From positions 4,479,624 through 4,543,623 of the forward strand of contig NC_087071.1 in the NCBI RefSeq assembly GCF_963678635.1: a DNA stretch of 64,000 nucleotides, read 5' to 3'. Source of the stretch: Symsagittifera roscoffensis (lineage: Eukaryota; Xenacoelomorpha; Acoela; Convolutidae). The translations under genes and the position numbers were made by a program. The notes beneath the pieces are model-generated. The model saw only the letters and a program-made list of their open reading frames with translations. It had not been told where the DNA came from and made no database searches. How positions within the stretch are numbered: the stretch's first letter is position 1; each line of letters opens with the position of its first letter. Shown piece by piece: positions 22,738 to 33,789 of the stretch.

Positions 22738-23438
22738 GGCGCAGTCATCAACAGAATCGAATCTGCGGCAATTCCCGCCTTTTGGCCAAATCACACAAAA
22801 GATCCACTCACCCAATTGAACAACTGGACAGACAAATTTCATCTGGCTATCATTGCTAAAGAGAATTTAGATATAGATAATTTTAAAAAACCATTGGAAC
22901 TGGAAACTACAATCCCTATCCTAAAAGGCGCCCATGAGTCAAAAAATGAACCACAGATGAAAGCCGGAGAGGCCAGAAATAAAGAGACCATGCGAGTCTA
23001 CGAAAACGCAGAGGACAAAAAAATAGCAGAAGAGAAACAGAAATTCGGAGTCATTATATATGAGGCCGTTAAAAAGTAAGATCAATCTTAATTTTGGCCC
23101 TAGGAGCGGAAGAAAGAGAGTTTTTGCTCAAAAACACCCGAGGGTTTAAATTTCTAGGAATCTCTTTCAAAGAATTTTTCGACCTACTGTAATCTGCTTT
23201 TATCAAACCGACAAATTTTACGTTTGAACGTTACAAATTGCTAAGCAGAAAGCAAAAGGACAGGGAATCCTATGAACAATTTTGGGGCGCACTATCAAAA
23301 TTAGCAAGATCGTACGAAATTGGAATCAACGCTGAACAGGAGTGGCTAAGAAATGTATTTATTTTTAACATGAAAAACTGTGATTTACAGCGAAGATTAA
23401 TCTCGGAAACTCTTAACCCAGTGGATGCACTCAACTAA
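22738..23438 (+). pseudogene. gag: Gag of Gypsy element 2 (broken)
   Basis: The stretch PAFWPNHTKDPLTQLNNW near 22773 aligns with PVFWHKPIADPPSSWDSW of element 1, so the two Gags are homologous. The frame stays open to 23079 through a Glu/Lys-rich helical segment (EDKKIAEEKQKFG). It resumes in another frame at 23238-23438 with SYEQFWGALSKLARSYE and LQRRLISETLNP, which look like a capsid helix bundle. No initiating ATG remains at the expected place after the LTR, and there is a stop/frameshift near 23080-23230. Confidence 0.65.
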
Positions 23439-23564
23439 GCCATCATCGACGAAAAAGGCTGCTACAACCATTTGAAACTAACACGTGACCCTATCATTCA
23501 ACACGACAGGAAGTAGCGGTCGAGTGTACAAACGTTTTAATAATGTAAAAAAGGAACCAAAAGA

Positions 23565-24300
23565 TCTAATACTTGTATGAAATGTGGGAATGCGTTTACT
23601 GAGGGCACCTGAAAAACCCGCTGTAAATTCTGTAGAAGAAGTTCTAAATATTCAGAATTTTTCATACTCTCCAGAAGGCCCACAAACAAGAATTGAAGAA
23701 AACTTTTGTGGCGTGATTAATGCTTGGGGAGATGAGGGGTTCAGTGACAACGACGACTATTACGTTCTTAACATCAGAACCATCTATGACACCAATGGTA
23801 TGGAAACCAAGAAATTGGGTAACATTGGACTGTGAGACGACGCGATAGTTAACCTAAATAATCCAGTATATTCGGCGAGTCCATTAAGCTTACTTAAGCA
23901 AAAAGTTCTGCATGAAATGAAATTGAGAAACCCATGATTGAAAATCCACCCAGTAGACAAGGAGACCCGGGAATTACACTGCGGGTTTACCAACGATACA
24001 ATCAATTTCATTGAGAAAACTGTAGTTCTAATACAATCAATGGATGAATCGCAGAAGAAACTCCATTTTTTATCACCACTGAATACGAGAGGAACATTTT
24101 GGGAAACGATAATTTAGCACGAATCGGAAACGAAATAGCCCAACGACAACCACTACCACTCGTCAACAACGTAACCATTCCAGATTAGTGTAAGTGAAAC
24201 AATCATTCAGACAAAATCCTTAATTCTTACCATAAGTTCAAAGTAATATTTAACAGAGTAGGGAAAATACAATTGGACAGAAAAATTACTCATTTTTACT
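23565..24300 (+). pseudogene. Zinc finger and protease region, Gypsy element 2
   Basis: CMKCGNAFTEGT at about 23574-23610, followed after a stop by KTRCKFCRR, is a two-pair cysteine motif in the nucleocapsid position. The open stretch to 23835 and the following frames should hold the aspartic protease, but no intact D-[ST]-G is visible. Only the generic context supports the call. Confidence 0.45.
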
Positions 24301-24900
24301 TCCCGTTCAAAACCATCCAAACCAGAGGCAGAAGAGTTCCTCTGCTTTTACTAGATGGTGTAATGGTGGAATAGAAGGGAAAAGAAGGGACTTATTGTGA
24401 AACTAAGCAAATGTGACGAAGACCACTATTAGTCCAATAGTGATAACAAGAAAAAAGACGATATTATCAAGTTGGCTTTAGATTCGAAACTCTTAAATGA
24501 CCAATATTCAAGAAAAAACATCAAATGCCAAACATACACGAGCTCAGTAACAACATAGCTCTCCAACTTTCTAACAAAGATTCAGGGGAAGTCTCGTTCA
24601 GCAATATAGACCTAAAAAATGCGTACAGTCAATTACAATTATGCACAGACACTGGGAAAGAATGTAATTTTAGTATCGTGATTTATAGATTTTTACGGAC
24701 TAGGCAATATACCAAACGAGTTCAAAAGGGTGATGGATTCATTACTGAAAGATAATCGTTTTACCAATTGTTATACCGAGGATATTTTAATAGCCTCAAA
24801 AGGATCTTTAAACAAACTCAAAGCGATAGTAGCAAAAATCTTAAACATCTTGGACAACAAGAACATGGCAGTATAAATATATAAACATGGCAGTATAAAT
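24300..24900 (+). pseudogene. Reverse transcriptase, Gypsy element 2 (broken)
   Basis: KKDDIIKLALDSKLLNDQ near 24451 and NIDLKNAYSQLQL near 24602 (motif A, Asp kept) are typical of Gypsy RT. After a frameshift, GLGNIPNEFKRVMDSLL and CYTEDILIAS near 24770 mark the catalytic loop, where the usual Y-x-D-D has become Y-T-E-D. Around 24860-24905 a 20-bp stretch (AACATGGCAGTATAAATATA) is duplicated. The RT is dead. Confidence 0.7.
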
Positions 24901-25094
24901 ATATATAAATTAAGGTCATTCTTCGGCTCGATCAACCAACATATGAAGTTCGTCCCGAACCTATCAACCCTAAATCCTCCGCTACGCCCATGTTTAGTAA
25001 AAAATCAGGTAATCAAAAGAAGGACGATCACATGAAGGCTTTCGAAGAATTAAAGAAATAGATCGTCAACATTACAGAGAACGATCATTTCGAT

Positions 25095-25541
25095 ATGAAA
25101 AGGACGTCAAGATTAAAAACAGACGCCTCACACAGTGAGTGGTTGAGAGCCACAATAAAACAAGGGGACGGGGAAAATTGGTTAACAAAGGCATTCGCTT
25201 CTCGATTTTTAAACAGTCAAGAAAGGAAATATACTACAAACGAATTAAAATTGTTGGGAGTGGTTTGGGCTACAGAGCATTTTAAAAATTACTTGTGTGG
25301 CGCCGAGTTCGAGATTGTAACGTACCATAAGGCATTGTTATCAGCCTTAAACGCTAATCAAAGTAACAAAATTATGCACAGCAGACTGAGCCGTCAGGTA
25401 AACCGACTTTTACCATTTAATTTCAAGATCAAACACATACCAGGAAAAGACATGGGATTTACAAATTTTTGTAGAGATTACCTTCAGGAAAAGCCCTTCC
25501 AACCTCACACTTCGATAACGAATTTGAAGTGGCAACAGTAA
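25095..25541 (+). pseudogene. RNase H, Gypsy element 2
   Basis: One open frame carries TDASHSEWLRATIKQ (first catalytic Asp), NELKLLGVVWATEHFKNY (catalytic Glu helix) and IVTYHKALLSALN, where the usual catalytic T-D-H has become T-Y-H. It ends with HIPGKDMGFTNF, equivalent to the H-x-P-G-x-x-N-x-x-A-D-x-L end of the connection segment. The Asp-to-Tyr change implies lost activity. Confidence 0.72.
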
Positions 25542-26085
25542 AATGAACTTTAGAAAACCTCTCTGTAAATATTGATTGTAAAAAATAAATAACAAAGAAC
25601 GAATTGTACAATCCAGTGGATGTAAGTACTATTAGTAACTTGAATTACAATAACCCAATGGGCGGAGAGAAAGAATTAACGCTATACATCCAACGGTCGT
25701 TCTTATCGAATATTCTTAACTACTTCAACGACACAAGTACAATTTGCAACTCGAATCATTCGCGTTCAGAGTCCTGTACAAGCTGTTGCATTCCATTAAA
25801 CCTTTCAAAATTCAGTTTTAATTACTTTCATCTTTCAGGCAAAACTCATATATTGTTCCCTCACAGTCACTATTCTCAGTTAACGAGTCCCTAAATTCCA
25901 AAAGCAAAAATCTATTTAGACAAATTCTTATGTCTGTGAAAAGGTTACAAATTTCCCTCAGGGCGGAAAAAAAGGAATCACTTTAATTTTCGACAACGGC
26001 AAAATTTCAGATAATCATAAAAAATACCCGCTAAACACAAGGGAGATCTGAAGTTACCAGACACTCCATTATCCTTCACGGAATA

Positions 26086-26593
26086 TTGCTCAAACAAGTT
26101 AGACTAATGACAGACGAGGACAAAATTCTCAATGATGTGAAGAAGGCAGTAGAAGAAAGCAGACCATTGGACAGATTCGGAGCTTACCTGAAGACCTTTA
26201 CAAGATACATCCACGTGAAAGAAAGATTGTTTTTCAACGACAACAAACTGATTGTGCCAGCAGCTCTGAGAGTGCCATTCTTGTCGCTTTTCCATGAAAC
26301 CCACACAGGACGGTTTGGAATGACATCTCTGGCAGAAAACATCTGGTGGCCACATTTATATAGAGAGATTTACTACCATGGAAAAAACTGTATCCACTGT
26401 ATCAAGGCGGGTTAAAAATGATCTTGGGCACGAGCAATACTGAGAAATTGCCAATCTTATCTGAACCAATTCAAGAAGCAGACCTAGAGTTTGCTGGTCC
26501 ATTGGACAAAAAATGGGGCAACTCAAAATATCTATTACTATGTATCGATCGCTTCTCAAAGTTTCTGTCAGGAAAGGTGATGAATAACAGTAA
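26086..26593 (+). pseudogene. Integrase N-terminal half, Gypsy element 2 (left of Polinton)
   Basis: FHETHTGRFGMTSLAENIWW followed by CIHC gives the HHCC zinc-binding domain (about 26292-26400). After a stop at 26413, LEFAGPLDKKWG and LLLCIDRFSKFLSGKV begin the catalytic core, keeping the second-strand Asp (C-I-D-R). The coding sequence stops at the Polinton junction after NNSN. Confidence 0.75.
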
Positions 26594-26957
26594 TATATGT
26601 CGGGGCAATTCAGCCGGGGGGACGACCCCCATGTAGTAAAATAGGCTATAGACTATCCAGTCGTCACCCTATGTATTAACATAGGCAACAGATTTCCCAA
26701 TGTAATGAGATAGGGAATAAGTTTCCCAGTGTATTATTATACGAGGTTTCAGATGGTAAGTTTCAGATGGTAAGTTTTTTTCGGCGCCCGAATTTTCTAT
26801 GTATAGATTTCCCTATGTATAAAAAACTCATTGTACGATATTAAGAACTCAATAGGGATAGGATTTCTAATGTATTACGATGGTAGGTTTTAGATGGTAA
26901 GATGGTAAGTTTCAGAAAATTTGGCGCCCGAAATTTTTGAGCTCAATTTTGCCAATA
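26594..26957 (+). repeat. Left terminal inverted repeat, Polinton 2
   Basis: It mirrors 43301-43694. It contains direct subrepeats: CCCTATGTATTAACATAGG-like units about every 33 bp, then TTTCAGATGGTAAG units, and GGCGCCCGAA twice. Such subterminal repeats may be bound by the integrase or replication proteins (inference). Confidence 0.88.
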
Positions 26958-28068
26958 CTTGCGTTTCTTAGTCCACATCTACATTTTGTGATATGTAAGG
27001 GCCATCTTGTCTTACAAAAATTTGGTTTCGTTAGTTTGAGAAGTTAAGTTTCAGATTTTTTTTGAATTTTTTTAAAGTTTTTCTGCAATTACATTTTTAT
27101 CTTGAAAAAACAGTTTTATATTAAAAAATTGAAAAAAAATGGATGGTAAGTTTAAGATGGTAAGTTTAAACAAAAATTAAGTTTCGATTTAGAGCATGGG
27201 ATCATAAACTAATATATCACAGAATGTCTTTTTCTCGAAAGAATCTTTTAAATTCTTATTTCATGTTATTTATTTTCCCTCAGGTTATCTGGGGGAAATT
27301 GTCAAGAGGGGACTATCTTTGACAGGTTATTTATTCCGCTCCACGGGATATCTGGGGAATCTTGACAGCTCCTCACGGTTGATTACTTTTATATCTCACT
27401 TAATTTTTTTCCCCAGGTTATCTGGAGAACGGATGACAGGTTCATTACACTTATTAATTTTATGACTAATTTTATCTTTTTTTACATAATTATCTCACTT
27501 ATTTTTACATCAAATGGTTTATTTATTTTGTCATATTTCTTGCTACGATTCATTTCGGTTCTCTTTTATCACTTTGTCTTTATTCTTTGAAAAGTTCTTC
27601 GAAATTTCCAAACTTTCCAAAAAATTATCTTGCAAATTTATCAATTGCTCTGCCACGGTAAAAGTTTACACTGAGAAGAATATAGTATCATGTTTTTTTT
27701 GAGTCTGATAATTTTGTATAATAATTTTTCCATCTTTCTCAGAGTAAACTTTTAAGAAAATTAGACAATTTACTAGAAGTTGGTTCCAATTTTCCTAAAT
27801 TTATCTACTCTATCGTTAATTCTTTCAATTGGGGGATTACAACATCCATATTCCATCATCAGTCTTTAGTTGCTAAGATGCTTTTTGTAAAAAATTGAAG
27901 GAATTTAAAAAGTTAGATTACATAAATTATCAAACAATTCACTATATCGTATTGTAGAATTACTGCAACAATTTAAACTTACAAATTAAAAGTGCACTTT
28001 TACATGACATTACTGATAAAATTCACAACATACACATCATGGATTTAATCAAATTCTTCTGGAAGAAT
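26958..28068. other. Non-coding subterminal region, Polinton 2
   Basis: AT-rich with no gene. Three degenerate copies of CAGGTTATCTGGGGAA, each followed by a TGACAG-like element, lie near 27283, 27342 and 27414, a loose ~65-bp period. Confidence 0.45.
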
Positions 28069-28398
28069 TTAAAAAGGAGAAATGCTGAAAAAAATGGGGT
28101 AAAAATTACACAAATTATCAGTCTTTTGTAGCTTTCGAGGAATCATTCGTCGAAACTTTTTTGTCAAAAAAGGGTAAGTTGATCTGTTTCTTCCCAAAGA
28201 ATGAGCAAAGTAGTAGCTTTTATCCAGTCGAGCAATCATAATACAGTGTTCTCCGCTATCAATGCTTGGGGCTGAGTTAATAATTGCAAAAGAGTATTTT
28301 GTTAGTTGAGGTACTGTGTCAGAAGGGTATGATCCCATGTACTCAAACCTGAGATCTGGAATTCTTTCAATAATTTGCAAAAGTGAAAAATTATCCAT
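28069..28398 (-). pseudogene. Adenovirus-type cysteine protease (PRO), Polinton 2
   Basis: The 109-residue ORF from the ATG at 28398 has GSYPSDTVPQL, then SGEHCIMIARLDKSYYFAHS, then KTDNLCNFYPIFF. In the Ulp1/adenain family the H of G-x-H-W and the late Cys are catalytic. Here the His (GEHC) and a Cys (LCNFY) are at the expected places, while the following Gly and second Cys are changed. The protease matures virion proteins. The ORF ends soon after the Cys, so the C-terminus is probably lost or frameshifted. It is the leftmost gene of the element. Confidence 0.7.
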
Positions 28399-28610
28399 CT
28401 TTGCAATTGAAGGCTGATTTACAGCTAAAAAAGAATTTGATAGTTTGAAAGTGTACTTTAGGATAAAAAAGAAAGAACGAATAATGACTTACACAGATTT
28501 AGGAATTGAATCAACAAAGTCTCATACACAAGCCTTATGTAATGGCAAAGTTTATTGAACATTGTTTCACAGTCTAGTTTGAAGAAGTGTCTCGGATTTT
28601 CAACTAAACG

Positions 28611-30040
28611 TCATTTCTTCTCTATTTTTTTCTGGAGCTTTAGGTCTGAAGAAAAACAATATAGATAGTACAGAGATAATAACAAAGAAAAGTCCAATAA
28701 AAAAGTTACAATATTTTTATGGGAACCTGAAAACTCAAAAAAATTAAACATTTTTAGCGAAAAGTTTGATAGTCTTTCTCCCAAGATTATCACTTCCGTT
28801 ACTTGCTCCAAGGGAAATTGGAAGAAAATTTCTAGTCTCAAGCTTTCTCCACTAAGTTCTGGATATTGCAAGTGTTCAGCTGCATCCTGTAGTGAAGTCA
28901 AGTCGAAAAAGGGGAATATAGTGATTTTGAAAATCTTCCATAGGAAGAGCTGGAAAAGCTTCTTTAAACTGCATTGCTTTCATTGTTGTAACATAGGGAC
29001 GACAAGGAGAAGTTGTATCTAATGAAATAATTGCTCTTCCGCCCCGAATAATTCTAAGCTCTCTCAAGTGAAATTGTTGATAATTGAAAAGATTTTCATG
29101 AAAAGATCCCGCAACATCCGATTTTGTATTCAATGCATCCTTCTAATTGGGGTATTATTGAAAACATTTTCCTGAATAAACTGGTTTTGACGAGATGTAA
29201 TGATAAAGGTTCTTGCTATAGTTTCCATGTATTTTTAATGAGCAGGTTCCCTTTCCAGATTCCATTGCAAATATTGATGGTTGTTTCAGCTACTAGGTTC
29301 AGCTTCTTGTAAACAGTGAACAATCAGCAATTTCAGACTATTATTTGGATTATCAGACAGCATCTAAAAACTAGGTCTAGCTCGAATTAGTTTAATTCGA
29401 ACTTTCGTTTTTGGCAAAAAAATTTTTTCACGAGTAAACAAGTCAATGTATAGCCTGCCATAAAGTGAAAAAGTAATCCCTGATCCTAAAGAGTTTGCTC
29501 TATCAGTGAACGGATACATATCAAATGCTTCCGGATATTCTTCAAAACTATACCCATGACAAGCAAGTATTCCTTTATTACTCACTGCCAAAGAGTTGAA
29601 TTCCTTCGATATTTGTGCTTTATGAGGATATAATCCATTGGCGTTATAAACCATTGTAATATTAAAATAAACATATTACATAGAGAATGTAGTAGATTGT
29701 TTACATAAGTTAAGTAAGTTTGTGGTTCCTCATCTGAATCTTCCTCCGATTTTGCTTTATGTTCAGCTTTTTCTTCTTTAAAAGCTTCAAACAATCTTCC
29801 TTTAAATAATTGAAGCTTTAAACTGAGGTGGCTATCACGCATATCCATATAAAGATTACGGTCCGTCTCAAATTCAAATTCAATACTGTTTTCATCTAGA
29901 GAAGTACTGGGAAATACTTCTTATATGTATGATGAAATTATTGTTTCCAAAACTGGGACTTTATCAAAAATCTCCAAAGAAGAATTTGTAAGAGCTCCGT
30001 ACCGAAAGTGACTACTTCAATTTTTACTCATTTTATCTTG
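28611..30040 (-). pseudogene. Major capsid protein (double jelly-roll MCP), Polinton 2, broken
   Basis: Pieces in successive frames run from about 30040 to 28730: IEFEFETDRNLYMDMRDSHL (29900-29830), a Glu-rich loop and LYGRLYIDLFTREKIFLP with IKLIRARPSF (29470-29370). Then come IARTFIITSRQNQFIQE (~29200), FHENLFNYQQFHLRELRI (~29100-29050) and GESLRLEIFFQFPLEQV (~28840-28790). The order and texture match the Polinton MCP, which builds the icosahedral shell. A TAA interrupts the N-terminal part near 29930, and there are frameshifts near 29620, 29350 and 28900. Total length near 440 codons fits the family. Confidence 0.75.
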
Positions 30041-30395
30041 TCAAAAATGTCTTTGCAAGAGCGACTGATTTTTGAACTACTTTTTCGAGAAATGGTTCTT
30101 CTTGTTCTACGCTTGGATTTCTTTTTTCCACCTACCAACTGTTTTCGAACTGTTTTTGTTCTAACATTTTTTGCCATCGTTTTGAGTTTTTTTCGTCCAC
30201 TGACAACTTCTCCAATCTCTGAAGCGGCAATTTTAAGTAAATCTGCTCCGACTCTTTTTGCCGCTGGGACATATAATTTTTAATAAAGGGAAATGCAGTT
30301 CTCCCAAGAGTTTGTGCAAGAGAACCAAAACCTCTTCCACGCTGTCTTGCATGTCCACGAAAAATAAGAAAATTAGCTGAACTTTGAGCAAACAT
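30030..30395 (-). pseudogene. Small basic virion core-type protein, Polinton 2
   Basis: From the ATG at 30395 the frame gives a Gly/Arg-rich start (RQRGRGFGSLAQTLGR). A 1- or 2-nt shift at about 30280 moves the better frame to VPAAKRVGADLLKIAASEIG, and then to a Lys/Arg-rich tail (GGKKKSKRRTRRT). Short basic proteins with this Gly/Arg-hydrophobic-basic layout lie between MCP and minor capsid genes in Polintons and are thought to be DNA-binding core or pVI/pX-like components (family knowledge). The frameshift breaks this copy. Confidence 0.55.
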
Positions 30396-31214
30396 TTCGT
30401 ATGAAGTATAAATCGAAAATGATTATCCGAAATCTCGCAAAACAAGAGAACAACTCGTGTAATTCCTACGGACACAAAAGGAATTTTTTTACCTGTAGTA
30501 TCCCTTAGTTCTATTTTTATGCTGTGGAAAGAGTTTTTAAATAATTTTTTAAATTGTAGATTTGTAAAGGACTGATAATTCATGTAATGTCTTGTAGATG
30601 TCTTTTTACTCTGGAAATGAAAGGGTTACAACGCAGTAATGGCGGTTTTGTATTCTAAAATTTCACTATAAATCATTAAGAAATATATTCTTACAATGAC
30701 GTAAGAATACTGATGATAATAAGGTTCTTTTCCTTTCATTATAACACCAGTCTGATTTTGTTCTAAATCACAACCAAAAATGTGACTCAAATCAGCACTT
30801 TGAATTATAGACCTTGATTGATCCTCAGGTAAATGAATGGCAACATTTTGTGTAATCATATCTACTGATACATAAATTCCGTTATATTCATATTTTTGTG
30901 CACCTATACGTTTTCGAATTTTGTCATTCATGGCTACAACTATCTGGACAATACTTGGATACAATCCAGGTTCAACATGCAACGGTTGAATCTTTCTTTT
31001 TTCCTCAGGACTTCCTCGTCCATCTACGAAAAAAAAACTTTCCCTCAGTAACGTTTTGGTACAAATAAGGGTACGATATTTCTGAAATAGCAACCTCCCA
31101 TTCTCCTTTTAGATGTATTTGTTCCGGTAGAAATTTTGTAAAGGAGCTAAGACTATTATTCGGATAACAATTAAAAGAAGCATTAGAAACTAGCTTAGTA
31201 GTAAAAGAAACCAT
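30396..31214 (-). pseudogene. Minor capsid (penton-like) protein, Polinton 2, broken
   Basis: The likely start is the ATG at 31214 (MVSFTTKLVSNASFNCYPNN), followed by GEWEVAISEISYPYLYQNVT, a typical jelly-roll N-terminus. A 1-nt slip in a run of nine T at about 31024-31032 shifts the frame. It continues as GRGSPEEKRKIQPLHVEPG to SYVIVRIYFLMIYSEI and then, after a short gap, as MNYQSFTNLQFKKLFKNSF and LRDTTGKKIPFVSVGITRV. The protein forms the five-fold vertex in related particles. The damage is slight compared with other genes here. Confidence 0.7.
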
Positions 31215-31285
31215 TACAGCTGATCGATAGAAATTCAATTTAAAAAATGACTTACCTTTAATCTGAACATTTTCTCAGCTCTTTT

Positions 31286-32171
31286 TTATAAAAATTTCCT
31301 AGAATTTCTTCTGTTTTGAGATCTTTGATGATTTATGTAGGCGGTTTTTTGTAGATATTGCCGAAATTTCAGAAACTTCATCTGTAAAATGTGGTTTGTA
31401 TCCTTTTCGGAAAGGAATATCATTTTTCGAAATTCTAACACTATCGCCAGTTTTGAATTTTGTTTAGTAAATTTCTTGAACGATCTGTTAAACAGAATTG
31501 ATAAAAAATCACTGTTTTTCACATCTCTCGGAGATTTTCCAATAGATCGATTTTTGCGACAGTTCAGTGTATAAACAAATTGCTGCAACTTGGGAACAAA
31601 TTTTGCACCATGATCTTCCTTGTAACGATAAATTATATGTTTTGAAGACTGAATTGCTCTCTCTGCAAATTCACTTTTTGTTTCACTCATTGTTGAGTAA
31701 ACTTCAATGTTCTTCTCCTTGCAAAATTTTTTAAAATTTCCCCATATTCTGTTTCTTTATCAACCCAAAGGTTTTCAGGAGTGTTTTTTTTTGAGAAATC
31801 ATTTTTCTGAAAGCTTGTAAAATGTCTTTGGCATACTTTGTTTTCATTGTTTGAACTCTGACTCCATTGTTTTGACTAGCTAACTTGTCTACAAAAGCCA
31901 AGTCCATACACCAGATTTCATTGATGTATTTAGAAAAAGTCCGAAGTCTTCGGAAACACCTGATTGGTGGACCAAAATTTGTATACGATAACTTGGTTTG
32001 TGAAAACTTTTCTACTTTCTTTTTTGATAAACCACTCGCTTTACTCAAGTTTTGAATAGAACCATACGCAGCTCTGCCCCTAGAATACAATCTGTTCAGT
32101 CTTACCTTTCCAGATTTTGAAAGGGATCCAAGTTCCTCTATCTTTTGCTTTGGCATTCGTGTTAATAACAA
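31286..32171 (-). pseudogene. Retroviral-type integrase (RVE), Polinton 2, broken
   Basis: The start is the ATG at 32171. RLNRLYSRGRAAYGSIQNL is the helical N-terminal part. INEIWCMDLAFVDKLA near 31920-31870 holds the first catalytic Asp. The core then jumps directly from NNGV to RVQTMKTKYAKDILQAF, so the second strand and its surroundings are deleted. After a frameshift near 31780-31690 the rest follows: SEFAERAIQSSKHIIYRY (Glu of the third catalytic site), GKSPRDVKNSDFLS and a chromodomain-like or SH3-like end. Polinton integrase joins element ends to target DNA. Confidence 0.75.
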
Positions 32172-32413
32172 GTTTGGGAGGAAGTTGAGTTGCTTCCAAA
32201 ATAGTAAAGTAAATATCTGGAAAATCGTTTTCTTTTGCTATAGTGCACACACAAAGTCTACAATAGATTCTTTTGTAGCTCGGTTATCTAATATAATATT
32301 GTCTGACTGGCTGAGTTTAATTCTAGGAGAATTCAAAAGTAAATCCGTAAATTGCTTATTGTTGCTCGTTTTCAACCTCGCATTCACAACCCTTTAAACA
32401 GAATCAAAACTTT

Positions 32414-33500
32414 TTGGTACAATCTCCTCTTTTTCTTGCTTTTGTTCCAATTTTTGCTTTCTTCGAAGTGTATTTTGTGATTGATAAACTGAGTACGGAA
32501 TTAGAACAAACTGTTACATATTATGTCAATCGTTTAATGAACAAAGGGGTGATGATAGATATCAATTGTAACCCTTTAGTTGAACTTAAAATAATTCTTC
32601 TTTTGTTCTTTTGTGTAGATGAGTTCTTTTTTGTGTTAGTTTTGAAAGTTCTTTTTGATATTTTACTACGTCTTCTTTCCGAAGATTGCGAAGCTCTCCT
32701 CTTAATAATTTTACTAAACACTCGCTCAGAAACTGAATGAAATCTTTTGGACAATTGAGAACAAATTGTTTTTGAAGCCTTAGGGAATTTTTTTGAAAGA
32801 TCAGGAGAATAGAGACGTATTGTGTACTCATCTTCCAAAAATTTTGTCTCTGTTCCAGCTGGCACGTAAAACTTTGTTGGAACTGAGCCACTATTAGAGC
32901 AATACCTAATTGAATCAACTTTTTTGGGGTTAAATCAATAAGTAAATGACCATAAGGAACGGATGTTGCATCTTGATACCACTCTTTCAATTGAGATCAT
33001 TGACCTAGTTGTTGACTTATCGTATTGATTTGTAAAACATCCCTCGGCGACTTGAACAAGACTATGTGTGTATTTTGTAATTCTACATCTCTTCCTAATT
33101 TGCTTTGATGAAATAAATGGTGTTCGATGTATTTTGTATTCAGTCCCCTGTGTCTCCCAGCACTGGTAATTTTTACAAATTGTTTGGAATTTGAAATTTC
33201 CTCGCACGAATCACCAAAATTAAAAAAATACTTAGTTCCGTTATTTGGAAGATTTTCAATCAAGTCAAAATCTTTTCCTTGGATAAATTTGAGGTTTTTT
33301 CTATGCATTTGACTATAAAGGGGTTGATAATGTTGATGAAAAATTTTTTTGTAAATGCTGGTTTAAAAGTACCAATTTTTTATCCAATCAAAGACAAGAT
33401 GAGATTTTCCAGGTTAGTTGGTCCAGCTAGGGAAATAAAAACGTTCATTGGTAGATGTTATTTTATTCATAGCTTTGGAGAAGGTAGAATATAACGGACG
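32414..33500 (-). pseudogene. Packaging ATPase (FtsK/HerA, A32-like), Polinton 2, broken
   Basis: Reading from about 33450, a P-loop-like stretch interrupted by a stop (Trp-Thr-Asn, stop, PGKSHLVFDW) stands for Walker A. FFNFGDSCEEI near 33215 stands for Walker B with changed residues. SAGRHRGLNTKYIEHHLFHQ near 33140 and HIVLFKSPRDVLQINT near 33050 follow. After a TGA near 33000 come WYQDATSVPYGHLLIDL, YCSNSGSVP and a long basic tail (SSERRRSKISKRT). The family pumps DNA into the capsid. Multiple stops and altered Walker motifs show that it is dead. Confidence 0.65.
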
Positions 33501-33727
33501 GTACTTGATAAGATAGCTACCCAAACTGTTGTTTCTTTACATGTTGTGGATAACATAATTCGAACGATTGCGCATACTAGCATCAAAACTATAACAAAAA
33601 ATTGGCACAAAAAAACTAAAAGAGATCTAATACATGTATGTCCAAACAATTTCCATGGTTTTCGTTCATGATTTTCTTCATCAAAAAAAAATCCTAAATT
33701 TACGGGCTTGTCACATTGATCGACCAT
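33467..33727 (-). CDS. Small single-span membrane protein, Polinton 2
   Basis: The intact 86-residue ORF starts at the ATG at 33727 and has one clear hydrophobic helix (CIRSLLVFLCQFFVIVLMLV, about residues 32-52) with a Lys/Glu-rich N-terminal side. It overlaps the upstream end of the ATPase region. I do not recognise a family, and short membrane proteins occur in related virus-like elements. It could be a chance ORF, but the length of its single membrane helix argues against that. Confidence 0.4.
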   Translation of the reverse strand: MVDQCDKPVNLGFFFDEENHERKPWKLFGHTCIRSLLVFLCQFFVIVLMLVCAIVRIMLSTTCKETTVWVAILSSTVRYILPSPKL

Positions 33728-33789
33728 CTTAAAACTGAAAAGAAAGAGTTGACAATGAAATTAAATTGAAATTTGAACATGGTAGTACA

